Shown: positions 7,979-16,716, numbered from the stretch's first letter. The stretch is 64,000 nucleotides of DNA from Peribacillus frigoritolerans (GCF_001636405.1 NZ_KV440950.1:2255712-2319711), one strand, 5' to 3'. A program made the numbers and translations. The notes: a model not told the origin generated them from the letters alone.

Positions 7979-8791
7979 ATGTTTAATAAAATAGAGACTG
8001 CTGCGTCATTCATAAAAAGTAAAATTGAAGGCTCTCCGGAGATAGGACTGATTCTTGGTTCCGGACTTGGAGTATTGGCGGATGAAATTGAAAATCCGAT
8101 AACGATTCCTTACCACGAAATCCCGGAATTCCCGGTATCGACTGTTGAAGGACACGCTGGACAGCTTGTCATTGGACAATTAAGTGGCAAAAATGTTGTC
8201 GCGATGCAAGGACGTTTCCACTTTTATGAGGGTTACTCCATGGAAAAGGTCACTTTCCCTGTCCGTGTAATGAAACTTCTTGGTGTTGAACAGTTAATCG
8301 TAACGAATGCTGCCGGAAGCGTTAATGAAAGCTATCAACCAGGTGACTTGATGCTCATTACGGATCATATTAATTTAATGGGGACAAACCCATTGATTGG
8401 TCCTAATGAAGAGCGTTTCGGCCCTAGATTCCCTGATATGTCGGAAGCTTATAATAAAGACCTTCGGACGCAAGCAAAAAAAATAGCAGCTTCACTAGGA
8501 TTGGATATTAAAGAAGGTGTCTATATCGGTAATACAGGACCGACCTATGAGACACCGGCAGAAGTGAAAATGGCAAGGATCCTTGGCGGGGATGCAGTTG
8601 GTATGTCGACAGTCCCGGAAGTTATCGTAGCAAGGCATAGCGGAATGAAGGTGCTCGGAATCTCCTGCCTTACCAATATGGCCGCAGGCATTCTGGATCA
8701 GCCTTTGTCACATGAAGAGGTAATTGAAACGACTGAAAAAGTGAAAAGCAGTTTTCTTGAATTTGTTAAGCAAATCGTTAAAGACATATAA
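7979..8791 (+). CDS. punA: Purine-nucleoside phosphorylase (inosine/guanosine type)
   Basis: A 270-residue trimeric-type purine-nucleoside phosphorylase, which phosphorolyses (deoxy)inosine and (deoxy)guanosine to base and (deoxy)ribose 1-phosphate. GLILGSGLG (phosphate loop), GRFHFYEGY, TNAAGS and GDAVGMSTVPEV (substrate pocket) are present. The ATG immediately follows the deoB stop; AGGGGAG lies within the end of deoB. The product sugar phosphate feeds DeoB. In B. subtilis the orthologue is pupG, in the same order. Confidence 0.95.
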   Translation: MFNKIETAASFIKSKIEGSPEIGLILGSGLGVLADEIENPITIPYHEIPEFPVSTVEGHAGQLVIGQLSGKNVVAMQGRFHFYEGYSMEKVTFPVRVMKLLGVEQLIVTNAAGSVNESYQPGDLMLITDHINLMGTNPLIGPNEERFGPRFPDMSEAYNKDLRTQAKKIAASLGLDIKEGVYIGNTGPTYETPAEVKMARILGGDAVGMSTVPEVIVARHSGMKVLGISCLTNMAAGILDQPLSHEEVIETTEKVKSSFLEFVKQIVKDI

Positions 8792-8857
8792 AACGAACCA
8801 AAAAAATATAAGTACACCTAAAGAAAATCGGTGTCTTTAAAAAGTGGGGATTCTAAT

Positions 8858-10162
8858 ATGAGAATGGTAGATTTAATCGAGAAAAAGCGTGATGGAAAGG
8901 CTCTTACTACAGAAGAAATACAGTTCATCATCAATGGGTTTACCGATGGATCGATTCCGGATTACCAAATGAGCGCTTGGTCAATGGCTGTTTATTTTAA
9001 AGGCATGAATGAGCAGGAACGTGCTGATCTAACCATGGCAATGGTCGAATCGGGAGATCAAATTGATTTATCGATGATTGAAGGAATTAAGGTCGATAAA
9101 CATTCAACAGGCGGTGTGGGTGATACCACAACTCTAGTGCTTGGACCATTGGTTGCTGCTGTTGGTGTTCCAGTGGCAAAGATGTCAGGACGCGGTCTTG
9201 GCCATACAGGAGGGACGATCGATAAGTTGGAGTCTGTAAAAGGATTTCATGTCGAAATAGAAAATGACGAGTTCATCAGACTTGTCAATAAAAATAAGAT
9301 AGCTGTCATTGGGCAAAGTGGTAACCTTACTCCGGCCGACAAAAAATTATATGCATTGCGCGATGTTACGGGTACCGTTAACAGTATCGGTTTGATTGCT
9401 GGCTCGATCATGAGTAAGAAAATCGCCGCTGGTGCTGATGCAATCGTACTTGATGTTAAAACGGGAGCGGGCGCTTTCATGAAAACTCTCGAAGATTCCG
9501 AAGAATTGGCGCATGCAATGGTTAGCATCGGAAACAATGTGGGACGAAACACGATGGCTGTCATTTCCGATATGAGCCAACCGTTGGGTTACGCTATCGG
9601 AAATGCTTTAGAAGTGAAGGAAGCCATCGATACACTTAAAGGAGAGGGACCGGAAGATTTAACGGAACTTTCTTTAACACTGGGAAGCCATATGGTATAC
9701 CTTGCCAAAAAGGCAAGCTCGCTGGAAGAAGCAAGAACCTTGCTGGAAAATGCGATCAAGGATGGTTCTGCACTTAACTCATTCAAGATTTTCCTGGAAG
9801 CACAGGGAGGCGATGGTTCGGTTGTAGATCAGCCGGAAAAACTACCGCAGGCTGCTCATACTTTTGAGCTGGAAGCGAAAGAGGACGGATATGTATCGGA
9901 AATCATCGCTGATGAAGTAGGAACGGCAGCCATGCTGTTAGGCGCCGGGCGGGCGACAAAAGAATCAGAGATTGATTTGGCCGTCGGACTGGTACTTCGT
10001 AAAAAAATCGGGGAAACCGTGGCAAAAGGTGAATCACTTGTGACGATTTACAGCAATTTCGAAGATGTTTCAAAGGTGAAAGAAAAATTGTATGAAAGCA
10101 TTGCGATTTCCAAAGAGAAAATAGAAAAACCTACATTGATCTATAAAGAGATCATGGAATAA
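8858..10162 (+). CDS. pdp: Pyrimidine-nucleoside phosphorylase Pdp
   Basis: A 434-residue enzyme that phosphorolyses uridine, deoxyuridine and thymidine. The family signature [16 protein letters not shown] is intact at about residues 111-126, with KHSTGGVGD before it. The start at 8858 uses AAGTGGGG; an upstream GTG at 8831 lacks a site. The 66-base gap to punA has no terminator, so all three salvage genes probably form one operon. In B. subtilis pdp sits in the dra-nupC-pdp operon instead, so this placement joins purine and pyrimidine salvage. Confidence 0.93.
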   Translation: MRMVDLIEKKRDGKALTTEEIQFIINGFTDGSIPDYQMSAWSMAVYFKGMNEQERADLTMAMVESGDQIDLSMIEGIKVDKHSTGGVGDTTTLVLGPLVAAVGVPVAKMSGRGLGHTGGTIDKLESVKGFHVEIENDEFIRLVNKNKIAVIGQSGNLTPADKKLYALRDVTGTVNSIGLIAGSIMSKKIAAGADAIVLDVKTGAGAFMKTLEDSEELAHAMVSIGNNVGRNTMAVISDMSQPLGYAIGNALEVKEAIDTLKGEGPEDLTELSLTLGSHMVYLAKKASSLEEARTLLENAIKDGSALNSFKIFLEAQGGDGSVVDQPEKLPQAAHTFELEAKEDGYVSEIIADEVGTAAMLLGAGRATKESEIDLAVGLVLRKKIGETVAKGESLVTIYSNFEDVSKVKEKLYESIAISKEKIEKPTLIYKEIME

Positions 10163-10171
10163 ACATTTCCC

Positions 10172-10202
10172 AAAAAAGGCCGCGCTTTTGAGCGGCCTTT
10201 TT
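10172..10202 (+). terminator. Terminator of the deoB-punA-pdp operon
   Basis: GGCCGC/GCGGCC stem (10178-10197), preceded by AAAAAA and followed by TTTTT. Confidence 0.9.
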
Positions 10203-10223
10203 ACGTTTATCCATTGAATAATT

Positions 10224-10253
10224 AAAAGAGGATGCCCATGCGCATCCTCTTTT
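10224..10253. terminator. Second hairpin behind pdp
   Basis: A perfect 12-base stem AAAAGAGGATGC/GCATCCTCTTTT with loop CCATGC. It may be a back-up terminator upstream of the dacF promoter. Confidence 0.6.
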
Positions 10254-10310
10254 AATTTGGTTCACATTGTTACCCTATATCCAGTATATGTTCAAAATTC
10301 ATCTTTATTT

Positions 10311-10339
10311 GTATAAAAATGGGTTTAATGGAAAAAATA
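10311..10339 (+). promoter_or_regulatory. Candidate SigF promoter of dacF
   Basis: GTATA (10311-10315), a 14-base spacer and GGAAAAAATA (10330-10339) fit the forespore SigF consensus (GYATA, GGNNANANTW). dacF is SigF-dependent in B. subtilis. Confidence 0.65.
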
Positions 10340-10367
10340 AAAAATATAAAGATTGGAGGGTATGGAG

Positions 10368-11534
10368 ATGAAGCGGATTCTTTCTGTATTTTTAACCGTT
10401 TTGGTAGCATTGGGTTTTAACATCCCGCATACAAAAGCAGCTGAAGAAAAAGGAGTCGAATTGGCGGCAAATGCTAAATCCGCTATTTTGATTGAACGGG
10501 ATACAGGTACTGTTCTCTATGATAAAAATGCAGACGATCGCCTTTCACCGGCAAGCATGACGAAAATCATGACGATGCTGCTGATCATGGAAGCGATCGA
10601 TAAAGGCGAACTCAGCATGAAGGAGAAAATCAGGACTAGTGAGTATGCAGCGTCGATGGGCGGTTCCCAAATCTTCCTCGAGCCAGGTGAAGAAATGACC
10701 ACGGAACAAATGCTTAAAGGCATCTCGATTGGTTCGGCGAATGATGCATCGGTGGCTATGGCTGAACGTCTAGCTGGATCGGAAGAAGAGTTTGTCAGGG
10801 AAATGAACAAAAAGGCGAAAGACCTCGGGTTGAAAAATACAAAGTTCCAAAACGCAACAGGACTTCCTGTTAAAGATCATTACAGTTCAGCACATGATAT
10901 GTCGATCATGGCGAAGGAATTATTGAAATACGATACGATTACAAGGTTCACGGGTACATATGAAGATTATCTCCGTGAAAATACCGAAAAGAAATTTTGG
11001 CTTGTCAACACAAATAGGTTAGTGAAATTTTATCCTGGGGTCGATGGACTGAAAACAGGATTCACAAATGAAGCGAAATATTGTTTGACAGCGACTGCCA
11101 AAAAAGGGAATATGCGTGTCGTTGCCGTCGTTTTCGGAGCCGTTTCTCCAAAGGAACGAAACGCTCAGGTTACCAAGATGTTAGATTATGCATTTTCACA
11201 ATACATCACATATCCTATTTATAAACGCGGTGAGGTGTTAGGTGAAGCCAAGGTAAGTAAAGGGCAAAAGAAAACCGTGGTGGGCGTCACAAGTGAACCT
11301 ATTTCAGTTTTGACAGCCAAAAACGGAACGGCAAAGGACTTTACAAAAAAAATCACGCTTGATAAAGATTTGGATGCCCCGATTAAAAAAGGTGATGAAA
11401 TTGGTACGCTTGAATTGAAGAAAAACGGTAAGGTATATATCGAATCTCCAATTGTTGCGAAGGAAACTGTTGATAATGCCAGCTGGTGGCAATTGTATAA
11501 ACGGGCTTTCGGCATGTTTACCCAGGCGAAATAG
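10368..11534 (+). CDS. dacF: D-alanyl-D-alanine carboxypeptidase DacF
   Basis: A 388-residue low-molecular-weight penicillin-binding protein that removes the terminal D-Ala from peptidoglycan stem peptides, controlling cross-linking of spore cortex. It has a signal peptide (about 1-24, TKAA), the SxxK motif Ser63-Lys66, SAN at 123-125 and a KTG box in DGLKTGFTN (about 225). The C-terminal beta domain ends in an amphipathic helix (WWQLYKRAFGMF) for membrane attachment. The start at 10368 gives an 8-base spacing from GGAGGG; ATG 10362 is too close. A SigF-like promoter precedes it and the spoIIA operon follows, as in B. subtilis. Confidence 0.93.
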   Translation: MKRILSVFLTVLVALGFNIPHTKAAEEKGVELAANAKSAILIERDTGTVLYDKNADDRLSPASMTKIMTMLLIMEAIDKGELSMKEKIRTSEYAASMGGSQIFLEPGEEMTTEQMLKGISIGSANDASVAMAERLAGSEEEFVREMNKKAKDLGLKNTKFQNATGLPVKDHYSSAHDMSIMAKELLKYDTITRFTGTYEDYLRENTEKKFWLVNTNRLVKFYPGVDGLKTGFTNEAKYCLTATAKKGNMRVVAVVFGAVSPKERNAQVTKMLDYAFSQYITYPIYKRGEVLGEAKVSKGQKKTVVGVTSEPISVLTAKNGTAKDFTKKITLDKDLDAPIKKGDEIGTLELKKNGKVYIESPIVAKETVDNASWWQLYKRAFGMFTQAK

Positions 11535-11540
11535 AATAAA

Positions 11541-11628
11541 TTGTCGCATTGCCTGTTAATCGTACTAATTTAGGCGAAACTCCACTAGTTTTGCTAGTAA
11601 GGAGGAATCGGCAGGTGAAAAAGAGAAT
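11541..11628 (+). promoter_or_regulatory. SigH promoter of the spoIIA operon, possible 0A box
   Basis: GGAGGAATC (11601-11609), a 12-base spacer and AGAGAAT (11622-11628) fit the SigH consensus RNAGGAWWW-N11/12-RNNGAAT with one mismatch. TTGTCGCA at 11541-11548 resembles a Spo0A box (TGTCGAA) at a plausible activating distance; that part is weak. Confidence 0.65.
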
Positions 11629-11665
11629 TTGACTCTTTATAAGACAGTGAAGGAGGCTGTATATA

Positions 11666-12016
11666 ATGAGTCTTACGATTAATATGGAGGCGAAAAATCG
11701 CGTATTGTGCATTCGTCTCAAAGGTGATTTAGATCATCATACAGCAGAAAAACTGAAAAATCAGGCAGAGGCAGCCATTCAAAAGCATAATATCAAGCAT
11801 ATCATCCTCAACATGGAAGAATTGGATTTTATGGACAGTTCAGGGCTCGGAGTTATTTTGGGCCGTTATAAGCAGGTAAACAAAAAGCAAGGTGAAATGG
11901 TGGTCTGTGCAATTTCTCCAGCAGTAAAGCGGTTATTTGAGATGTCAGGGTTGTTTAAAATTGTTAAAATGGAACTATCCGAAAAAAACGCTTTGCAAAG
12001 ACTGGGGGTTGCCTAA
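11666..12016 (+). CDS. spoIIAA: Anti-sigma F factor antagonist SpoIIAA
   Basis: A 116-residue STAS-domain protein. Ser58 in FMDSSGLGV is the residue phosphorylated by SpoIIAB and dephosphorylated by SpoIIE. Unphosphorylated SpoIIAA displaces SigF from SpoIIAB and so starts forespore-specific transcription. GAAGGAGGC precedes the ATG. First gene of spoIIAA-AB-sigF; the spoIIAB ATG starts two bases after its stop codon. Confidence 0.95.
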   Translation: MSLTINMEAKNRVLCIRLKGDLDHHTAEKLKNQAEAAIQKHNIKHIILNMEELDFMDSSGLGVILGRYKQVNKKQGEMVVCAISPAVKRLFEMSGLFKIVKMELSEKNALQRLGVA

Positions 12017-12017
12017 T

Positions 12018-12458
12018 ATGAAAAATAAAATGGAAACGAAATTTTCTGCACTTAGCCAAAATGAATCTTTTGCCAGGGTAACTGTTGCGGCATTCATTGC
12101 CCAATTGGACCCGACGATGGATGAATTGACAGAGATCAAGACTGTCGTGTCAGAAGCCGTTACGAATTCGATCATCCATGGGTATGAGAGTGACCCGGAA
12201 GGTTGGGTCTACATTTCAGTGGTCATCGAAGGCGATACTGTGGAATTGACCATCCGGGATGAAGGACTGGGCATTGAAGACGTCGAGGAGGCTAAACAGC
12301 CGTTATTTACGACAAAACCCGAACTTGAACGTTCCGGTATGGGATTCACCATCATGGAAAACTTCATGGATGAAATCAATATAATTTCCCATAAGGGCGA
12401 AGGCACGATCATTCGATTAAAAAAGCACTTAACTACAAGCAGAGCTTTGTGCAATTAA
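12018..12458 (+). CDS. spoIIAB: Anti-sigma F factor and serine kinase SpoIIAB
   Basis: A 146-residue GHKL-type protein that binds and inhibits SigF and phosphorylates SpoIIAA. The N box ([12 protein letters not shown]), G1 box (DEGLGI) and G2 box (GMGFTIM) of the ATP site are visible. The start at 12018 lies one base after the SpoIIAA stop, with GGGGGT inside the end of spoIIAA. Longer in-frame extensions lie wholly within spoIIAA and are rejected. Confidence 0.95.
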   Translation: MKNKMETKFSALSQNESFARVTVAAFIAQLDPTMDELTEIKTVVSEAVTNSIIHGYESDPEGWVYISVVIEGDTVELTIRDEGLGIEDVEEAKQPLFTTKPELERSGMGFTIMENFMDEINIISHKGEGTIIRLKKHLTTSRALCN

Positions 12459-12471
12459 GGGAGACTTGCAT

Positions 12472-13239
12472 ATGGATGTGGAGGTTAAAAACGAGAAGAG
12501 CAAGAAAGGCCAGCCCCATTTAAAAGATGAGGAATTGCGGAATTTAATCCAACGCAGCCAGAGCGGTGACCAAGATGCGAGGAATCTGATTGTCAATAGC
12601 AATCTGAGGCTTGTATGGTCAGTAGTGCAAAGATTCCTCAATCGAGGTTACGAACCGGATGACCTTTATCAAATAGGCTGTATAGGTCTGTTGAAGTCCG
12701 TGGATAAATTTGACTTATCGTTTGAAGTGAAATTCTCAACGTATGCTGTGCCTATGATCATTGGTGAAATCCAACGTTTTATCCGTGATGACGGAACGGT
12801 TAAAGTAAGCCGGTCATTAAAGGAAATGGCGAATAAAATTCGCAGGGCCAAAGAGGAACTTTCAAAGACGTATGGCCGCGTTCCTACTGTCAATGAATTG
12901 GCGGAACATCTAGAGCTTTCGCCAGAGGAAATCATCATGGCCCAAGAAGCTAGCAGGAGCCCTTCATCGATCCATGAAACGGTTTACGAAAATGATGGAG
13001 ATCCGATTACTCTTCTTGACCAGATTGCCGACCATAATGAAACATCCTGGTTCGATCAAATCGCTTTGAAAGAAGCCATACATGAATTGAATGAACGTGA
13101 AAGGCTGATTGTTTTCCTGAGGTATTATAAAGATCAGACGCAATCGGAAGTGGCGGCAAGGCTTGGTATTTCCCAAGTTCAGGTATCAAGGCTGGAGAAG
13201 AAGATTCTTCAGCAAATGAAAAACCACATGAATCAGTGA
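12472..13239 (+). CDS. sigF: RNA polymerase sigma factor SigF
   Basis: A 255-residue sigma-70-family forespore sigma factor, the same length as in B. subtilis. Region 2 (PDDLYQIGCIGLLKSVDKFD), region 3 and region 4 (SEVAARLGISQVQVSRLEKK helix-turn-helix) are complete. GGGAG precedes the ATG at 12472; an upstream TTG at 12466 is less likely. Last gene of the spoIIA operon, ending at a hairpin that overlaps its stop codon. Confidence 0.95.
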   Translation: MDVEVKNEKSKKGQPHLKDEELRNLIQRSQSGDQDARNLIVNSNLRLVWSVVQRFLNRGYEPDDLYQIGCIGLLKSVDKFDLSFEVKFSTYAVPMIIGEIQRFIRDDGTVKVSRSLKEMANKIRRAKEELSKTYGRVPTVNELAEHLELSPEEIIMAQEASRSPSSIHETVYENDGDPITLLDQIADHNETSWFDQIALKEAIHELNERERLIVFLRYYKDQTQSEVAARLGISQVQVSRLEKKILQQMKNHMNQ

Positions 13240-13257
13240 TTCATGTGGTTTTTTTTT
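13222..13257 (+). terminator. Terminator of the spoIIA operon
   Basis: A near-perfect palindrome AACCACATGAA...TTCATGTGGTT (13222-13250) overlaps the last codons of sigF and runs into T8. Confidence 0.9.
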
Positions 13258-13338
13258 ATTGAGCTGAAAATAAATACTGATTTTAGGAAAAAGTAAAAGT
13301 GATTTAAGATGAAACTAGGGATGGGGTCGGATTTTTAG

Positions 13339-13367
13339 TTGAATTTAGGGATAAAAACGAATATTAT
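13339..13367 (+). promoter_or_regulatory. Promoter of the purine permease
   Basis: TTGAAT (13339-13344), a 17-base spacer and TATTAT (13362-13367). The roughly 140-base leader to the ATG has no recognisable purine-riboswitch core. Confidence 0.55.
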
Positions 13368-13515
13368 AGTAAAGGTCGCGTTTCTCATTCGTTTTTTTAT
13401 CTTTCTTTCAATGAATAATGAACAGGAAAAACGTCGATGCATTACAATATTAGGACACCTTGTCTTTTCGTGCAAACGGTTGTCGGTGATTCCTTTAGAT
13501 CTGGAGGTCTAAAAT

Positions 13516-14811
13516 ATGTTTATGGAAAAGTTTTTCTCCCTGAAAGAAAATGGGACGGATGTCCGTACAGAAGTCATGGCGGGTGTTACGACATTTTTAA
13601 CTATGGTTTATATCCTTATTGTGAATCCGGCATTATTGTCTTCAATCGGAATTCCATTTGAACAAGTTTTCATGGCAACGGTCATATCAGCGGTGATTGG
13701 TACCCTAATCATGGGGCTCGTTGCAAAATACCCGATTGCGATAGCACCAGGGATGGGCTTGAATGCTTATTTTGCCAGCGTGGTGGGGGCACAGGGCCTT
13801 TCATACCAGACCGTATTCGGTACGGTTTTCATTGCTGGTTTGCTATTTCTATTAATTAGCGTGACTAGCTTGCGTAAAATGATAATTGATGCGATTCCTG
13901 ACTCATTAAAATACGGCATTACATCCGGAATTGGTTTATTCATTGCGTTTATCGGATTGAAAAATGCTGGAATCGTAGTGCCAAATGAATCAACGATGGT
14001 GACGCTTGGCGATTTACATCAGCCAGGAACCGTCTTAGCGTTAGCAGGCTTATTCATTACCTTGATTTTTATGGCCCGTAATATAAAAGGGGCCATTTTC
14101 ATTGGCATGATCGTTACGGCAATCATTGGCTACTTTATCGGTTTGCTCAACTTCGATGGGGTCTTATCTGTACCTCCAACACCGGTATTTTTCGATATCG
14201 ATATCGCTGGGGTCTTCACGAATTCTTTATATTCAATTGTCTTCGCCTTTTTACTTGTGACGATCTTCGATACGACAGGCACCTTGATTGGCGTGACAGA
14301 ACAGGCAGGACTAACGAAGGATGGGAAAATCCCTCGTGCCAAGAAAGCCTTTTTAGGTGATGCGATTGCGACTACAGTCGGCTCGATGTTTGGTACAAGC
14401 CCATCGACTGCCTATGTGGAATCGAGTACTGGAGTGGCTGCAGGCGGACGTACGGGATTAACCGCAACTGTCGTGGCCATCTTGTTTGCTGTATCGATTT
14501 TCTTTTCTCCATTGATATCGGCAATTTCTTCCGTTCAGGCAATCACAGCACCCGTTTTGATCATCGTGGGATGTTTCATGATGGAAGGTCTGGCTAAAGT
14601 CAATTGGAAAATTTTTGATGAGGCATTTCCGGCATTTGCGATCATTTTAACGATGCCGCTTACTTCAAGTATATCTACAGGGATTGCAATTGGGTTCATC
14701 ACATATCCCCTAATGAAGGTATTCAGCGGAAAAGGGAAATCGGTACATCCGCTCATTTATATTTTTGGATTGATATTTTTGGTTCAGCTGATTTTCTTCC
14801 CCACTCATTAA
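13516..14811 (+). CDS. Purine permease, NCS2/AzgA type (PbuG/PbuO-like)
   Basis: A 431-residue transporter with about 12-14 membrane segments. It starts MFMEKFFSLKENGTDVRTE and contains TTFLTMVYILIVNP, PGMGLNAYF and FGTSPSTAYVESS, signatures of the AzgA-like hypoxanthine/guanine permeases. It imports purine bases by proton symport. GGAGG at 13503-13507 lies in the loop of a small hairpin (TTTAGA/TCTAAA arms, 13494-13513). B. subtilis PbuG is preceded by a guanine riboswitch, which I do not see here, so PbuO is an equally good match. The position next to spoIIA differs from B. subtilis. Confidence 0.85.
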   Translation: MFMEKFFSLKENGTDVRTEVMAGVTTFLTMVYILIVNPALLSSIGIPFEQVFMATVISAVIGTLIMGLVAKYPIAIAPGMGLNAYFASVVGAQGLSYQTVFGTVFIAGLLFLLISVTSLRKMIIDAIPDSLKYGITSGIGLFIAFIGLKNAGIVVPNESTMVTLGDLHQPGTVLALAGLFITLIFMARNIKGAIFIGMIVTAIIGYFIGLLNFDGVLSVPPTPVFFDIDIAGVFTNSLYSIVFAFLLVTIFDTTGTLIGVTEQAGLTKDGKIPRAKKAFLGDAIATTVGSMFGTSPSTAYVESSTGVAAGGRTGLTATVVAILFAVSIFFSPLISAISSVQAITAPVLIIVGCFMMEGLAKVNWKIFDEAFPAFAIILTMPLTSSISTGIAIGFITYPLMKVFSGKGKSVHPLIYIFGLIFLVQLIFFPTH

Positions 14812-14869
14812 TAGTTGAATGTAAACCAAAAAGACATCTCTGCCATTGCAGGTGTTTCAGTTTGTAGGC

Positions 14870-14906
14870 AAAAGGGGTTCGGAATTATTCCGAACCCCTT
14901 TTAAAA
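14870..14906 (+). terminator. Terminator of the purine permease
   Basis: A perfect stem AAAAGGGGTTCGGAA/TTCCGAACCCCTTTT with a 3-base loop. Confidence 0.85.
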
Positions 14907-14962
14907 TTCCCTTTGAAATTTTGACCAAAGGTTAAGAGATTTGGGCTCTTCGAGTCACTATG

Positions 14963-15282
14963 TTACAGGATTTTAGGACCTTGCCATGTCCACGTGGCCA
15001 TCTTTTTTAAATTAATGGCAGCGAAAGTAAGCATCGCTTGCATCAACAATTTTTTAAGTCCCCTTAAAGTTATCCAACGCATACAATGCTTTTCTTTTGC
15101 ATCTGCGAATACATGCTCAATCGTTTCTTTACGTTTCCCATACAAAGGTTTTACATCTTGATGATGACTGGATCAATGGAAGCCTCCATTTTACGAACCA
15201 AATGGTTCGCCGGCACCAGTTGATCTAAAGTAATCATTTCAACTTGATCTCGTTGAAGATGATGTTTCGAAAGCATCCTCAT
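14963..15282 (-). pseudogene. IS1182-family transposase remnant, internally deleted
   Basis: On the minus strand the N-terminal end of an IS1182-type DDE transposase (MLSKHHLQRDQVEMITLDQL, ATG at 15276 or 15282) runs directly into its C-terminal end (YGKRKETIEHVFADAKEKH ... LKKMATWTW) in a different frame. The N-terminal reading stops at about 15151. Roughly 100 codons remain of a family whose members are about 450 residues, so the central catalytic portion is gone. No intact terminal inverted repeats or target duplication were found. The deletion and frameshift make it non-functional. Confidence 0.8.
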
Positions 15283-15309
15283 CACCTCAAATTTTAATAG
15301 ATCTATTTT

Positions 15310-15343
15310 AAAACAAAAAAGACTGTAGGCAAAAGGAGTACTA
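15310..15343 (+). repeat. Left module shared with palindrome copy 3
   Basis: The stretch AAAACAAAAAAGACTGTAGG and the next 14 bases recur with few changes at 49069-49102, each time 18-19 bases before a GC-rich palindrome. It is therefore part of a larger repeat unit. A shorter piece (TTTGTAGGCAAAAGGGG) also occurs at 14861-14877. Confidence 0.65.
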
Positions 15344-15360
15344 TCCAAATTTTTAAACAT

Positions 15361-15482
15361 GTTGATTGGAGCGGGTGTGCGAGACTCCTGCGGGAATAGC
15401 GAGTCCAAGGGAGACCCCACCGGCGCGAATGCGCCGATGGCGGACCGCCCGCGGAAAGCGAGTGCCCTACGTTCCAATCAAC
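15361..15482. repeat. GC-rich intergenic palindrome, copy 1
   Basis: A 122-base element bounded by a perfect 10-base inverted repeat, GTTGATTGGA (15361-15370) and TCCAATCAAC (15473-15482). Internal landmarks are GAGACTCCTGCGGG, the mini-hairpin GGCGCGAATGCGCC and GGACCGCCCGCGGAAAGCG. It is far more GC-rich than its surroundings. I recognise this family from intergenic regions of many Bacillaceae but know no agreed name. It is probably a non-coding hairpin/MITE-like repeat. Open reading frames across it are not genes. Confidence 0.8.
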
Positions 15483-15618
15483 GTCCAAGTTTGTACAAGC
15501 AAAAAAACTGTAGTCAAACTCGTTTTTAATCGAATTTGTTTACAGTTTGAGACATGCTGTCTTGCAGCGTGTCTTTTTTTGGTTTCAAATTAGTAATATT
15601 TGGACATGGTTCACTTCC

Positions 15619-15649
15619 TGCATTTTCAAACTGCTTCCAATCCATACTA
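15619..15649 (+). promoter_or_regulatory. SigG promoter of the spoVA operon
   Basis: TGCATT (15619-15624), an 18-base spacer and CATACTA (15643-15649) match the late-forespore SigG consensus well. spoVA is a SigG operon in B. subtilis. Confidence 0.75.
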
Positions 15650-15686
15650 CTAGCATAAGGAAATAAAAGGTCGGGATGTGATGATA

Positions 15687-16304
15687 ATGGCAGTTGTATA
15701 TATCAGGATGAGGAACCGTGTACAAGCAAAGGGAAATCAAACGGTGAGGATAAAAGATATTGCAAGGATAATCGGACCTGAAGAAGTGATTACCAAAATT
15801 GAAGAAATCATATTATTAACGGTCAAGAAGGAAGATAAGAATATTATTGTCATTGATTTAGCTCAAGTTATCATGGCCATCCGCAAGGTGGATCCGACTA
15901 TTGAAGTGGAAACATTCGGCCCTTCCCAAACGATCATCGAAGTCATCCTCTCGAAAAAGAAAATGTCATACCTGACATTCGCTTTAGTTTGGTTTTTGTT
16001 ATTTGTCGGCGGCGGGATGACGATCATGAATTTTCATGTGGATGTCAGCATGGGGGAAGTGCATCAAAAAATCTTTACTATAATAACGGGAAAAGTGGAA
16101 GATAAGCCGTTATTGATCCAAATCCCATATAGCTTCGGCCTTGGTATGGGCATGATTCTATTTTTTAATCATTTCTTTAAAAAACGCTTCAATGAGGAAC
16201 CTAGTCCGCTCGAGGTTGAAATGTTCAACTATCAGCAGGATTTGGACCGTTATGTAATCATGAATGAAAATAAGGAAAACGTGCGCCACCTTGATGACCG
16301 GTAA
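15687..16304 (+). CDS. spoVAA: Stage V sporulation protein AA
   Basis: About 205 residues with two membrane segments (about 94-115 and 147-165) and a cytosolic tail NEEPSPLEVEMFNYQQDLD that is highly conserved in SpoVAA. SpoVA proteins form the inner-membrane channel moving Ca-dipicolinic acid into the forespore and out during germination. Alignment with B. subtilis favours ATG 15687; in-frame ATGs at 15678 and 15681 are possible. It follows a SigG promoter and overlaps spoVAB by 11 bases. Confidence 0.9.
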   Translation: MAVVYIRMRNRVQAKGNQTVRIKDIARIIGPEEVITKIEEIILLTVKKEDKNIIVIDLAQVIMAIRKVDPTIEVETFGPSQTIIEVILSKKKMSYLTFALVWFLLFVGGGMTIMNFHVDVSMGEVHQKIFTIITGKVEDKPLLIQIPYSFGLGMGMILFFNHFFKKRFNEEPSPLEVEMFNYQQDLDRYVIMNENKENVRHLDDR

Positions 16305-16716
16305 AATCATCTTCGGAATCTTTGTCGGTTTAGCCGGGGGGTTTGCAACAGGTGCCGGTTTTGTAGCGTTTTTAACTGTACTTGGGGTGATTCCAAGACT
16401 GACTCAGCTGACAAAAACAATGAAAATGATACATTACTATGAAGGAGCCATCATTGCCGGAGTTGTCGCAGGAACATGGTTAGGATTACAGGAAACGGAA
16501 CTTTCACTTCCGCATTTTCTTTTAATTCCGATCGGGTTGGCTGACGGGATATTTAATGGGATGCTTGCGGCTGCCTTAACTGAAGTCCTGAATGTATTTC
16601 CAGTTCTTTCAAAACGAATCGGAATTCAAGAGAAGATCATTTATTTGTTAATGGCACTCGTATTGGGGAAAATAGCCGGATCATTATTCCAATGGATTTA
16701 TTTTGTCGACTTATAA
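16294..16716 (+). CDS. spoVAB: Stage V sporulation protein AB
   Basis: A 140-residue integral membrane protein with about four hydrophobic segments. The stretch GFVAFLTVLGVIPRLTQLTK is nearly identical to B. subtilis SpoVAB. The ATG overlaps the end of spoVAA and has no strong ribosome-binding site, which suggests translational coupling. In B. subtilis spoVAC follows; here the next gene, 43 bases on, is spoVAEA. Confidence 0.9.
   Translation: MTGKIIFGIFVGLAGGFATGAGFVAFLTVLGVIPRLTQLTKTMKMIHYYEGAIIAGVVAGTWLGLQETELSLPHFLLIPIGLADGIFNGMLAAALTEVLNVFPVLSKRIGIQEKIIYLLMALVLGKIAGSLFQWIYFVDL

Noticed and set aside
13370-13515. Guanine riboswitch before the purine permease
   Set aside because: The conserved aptamer core could not be found in the leader.
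15366-15593. Open frame across palindrome copy 1
   Set aside because: It is created by the GC-rich repeat itself; the reverse strand has similar empty frames and no start signals.
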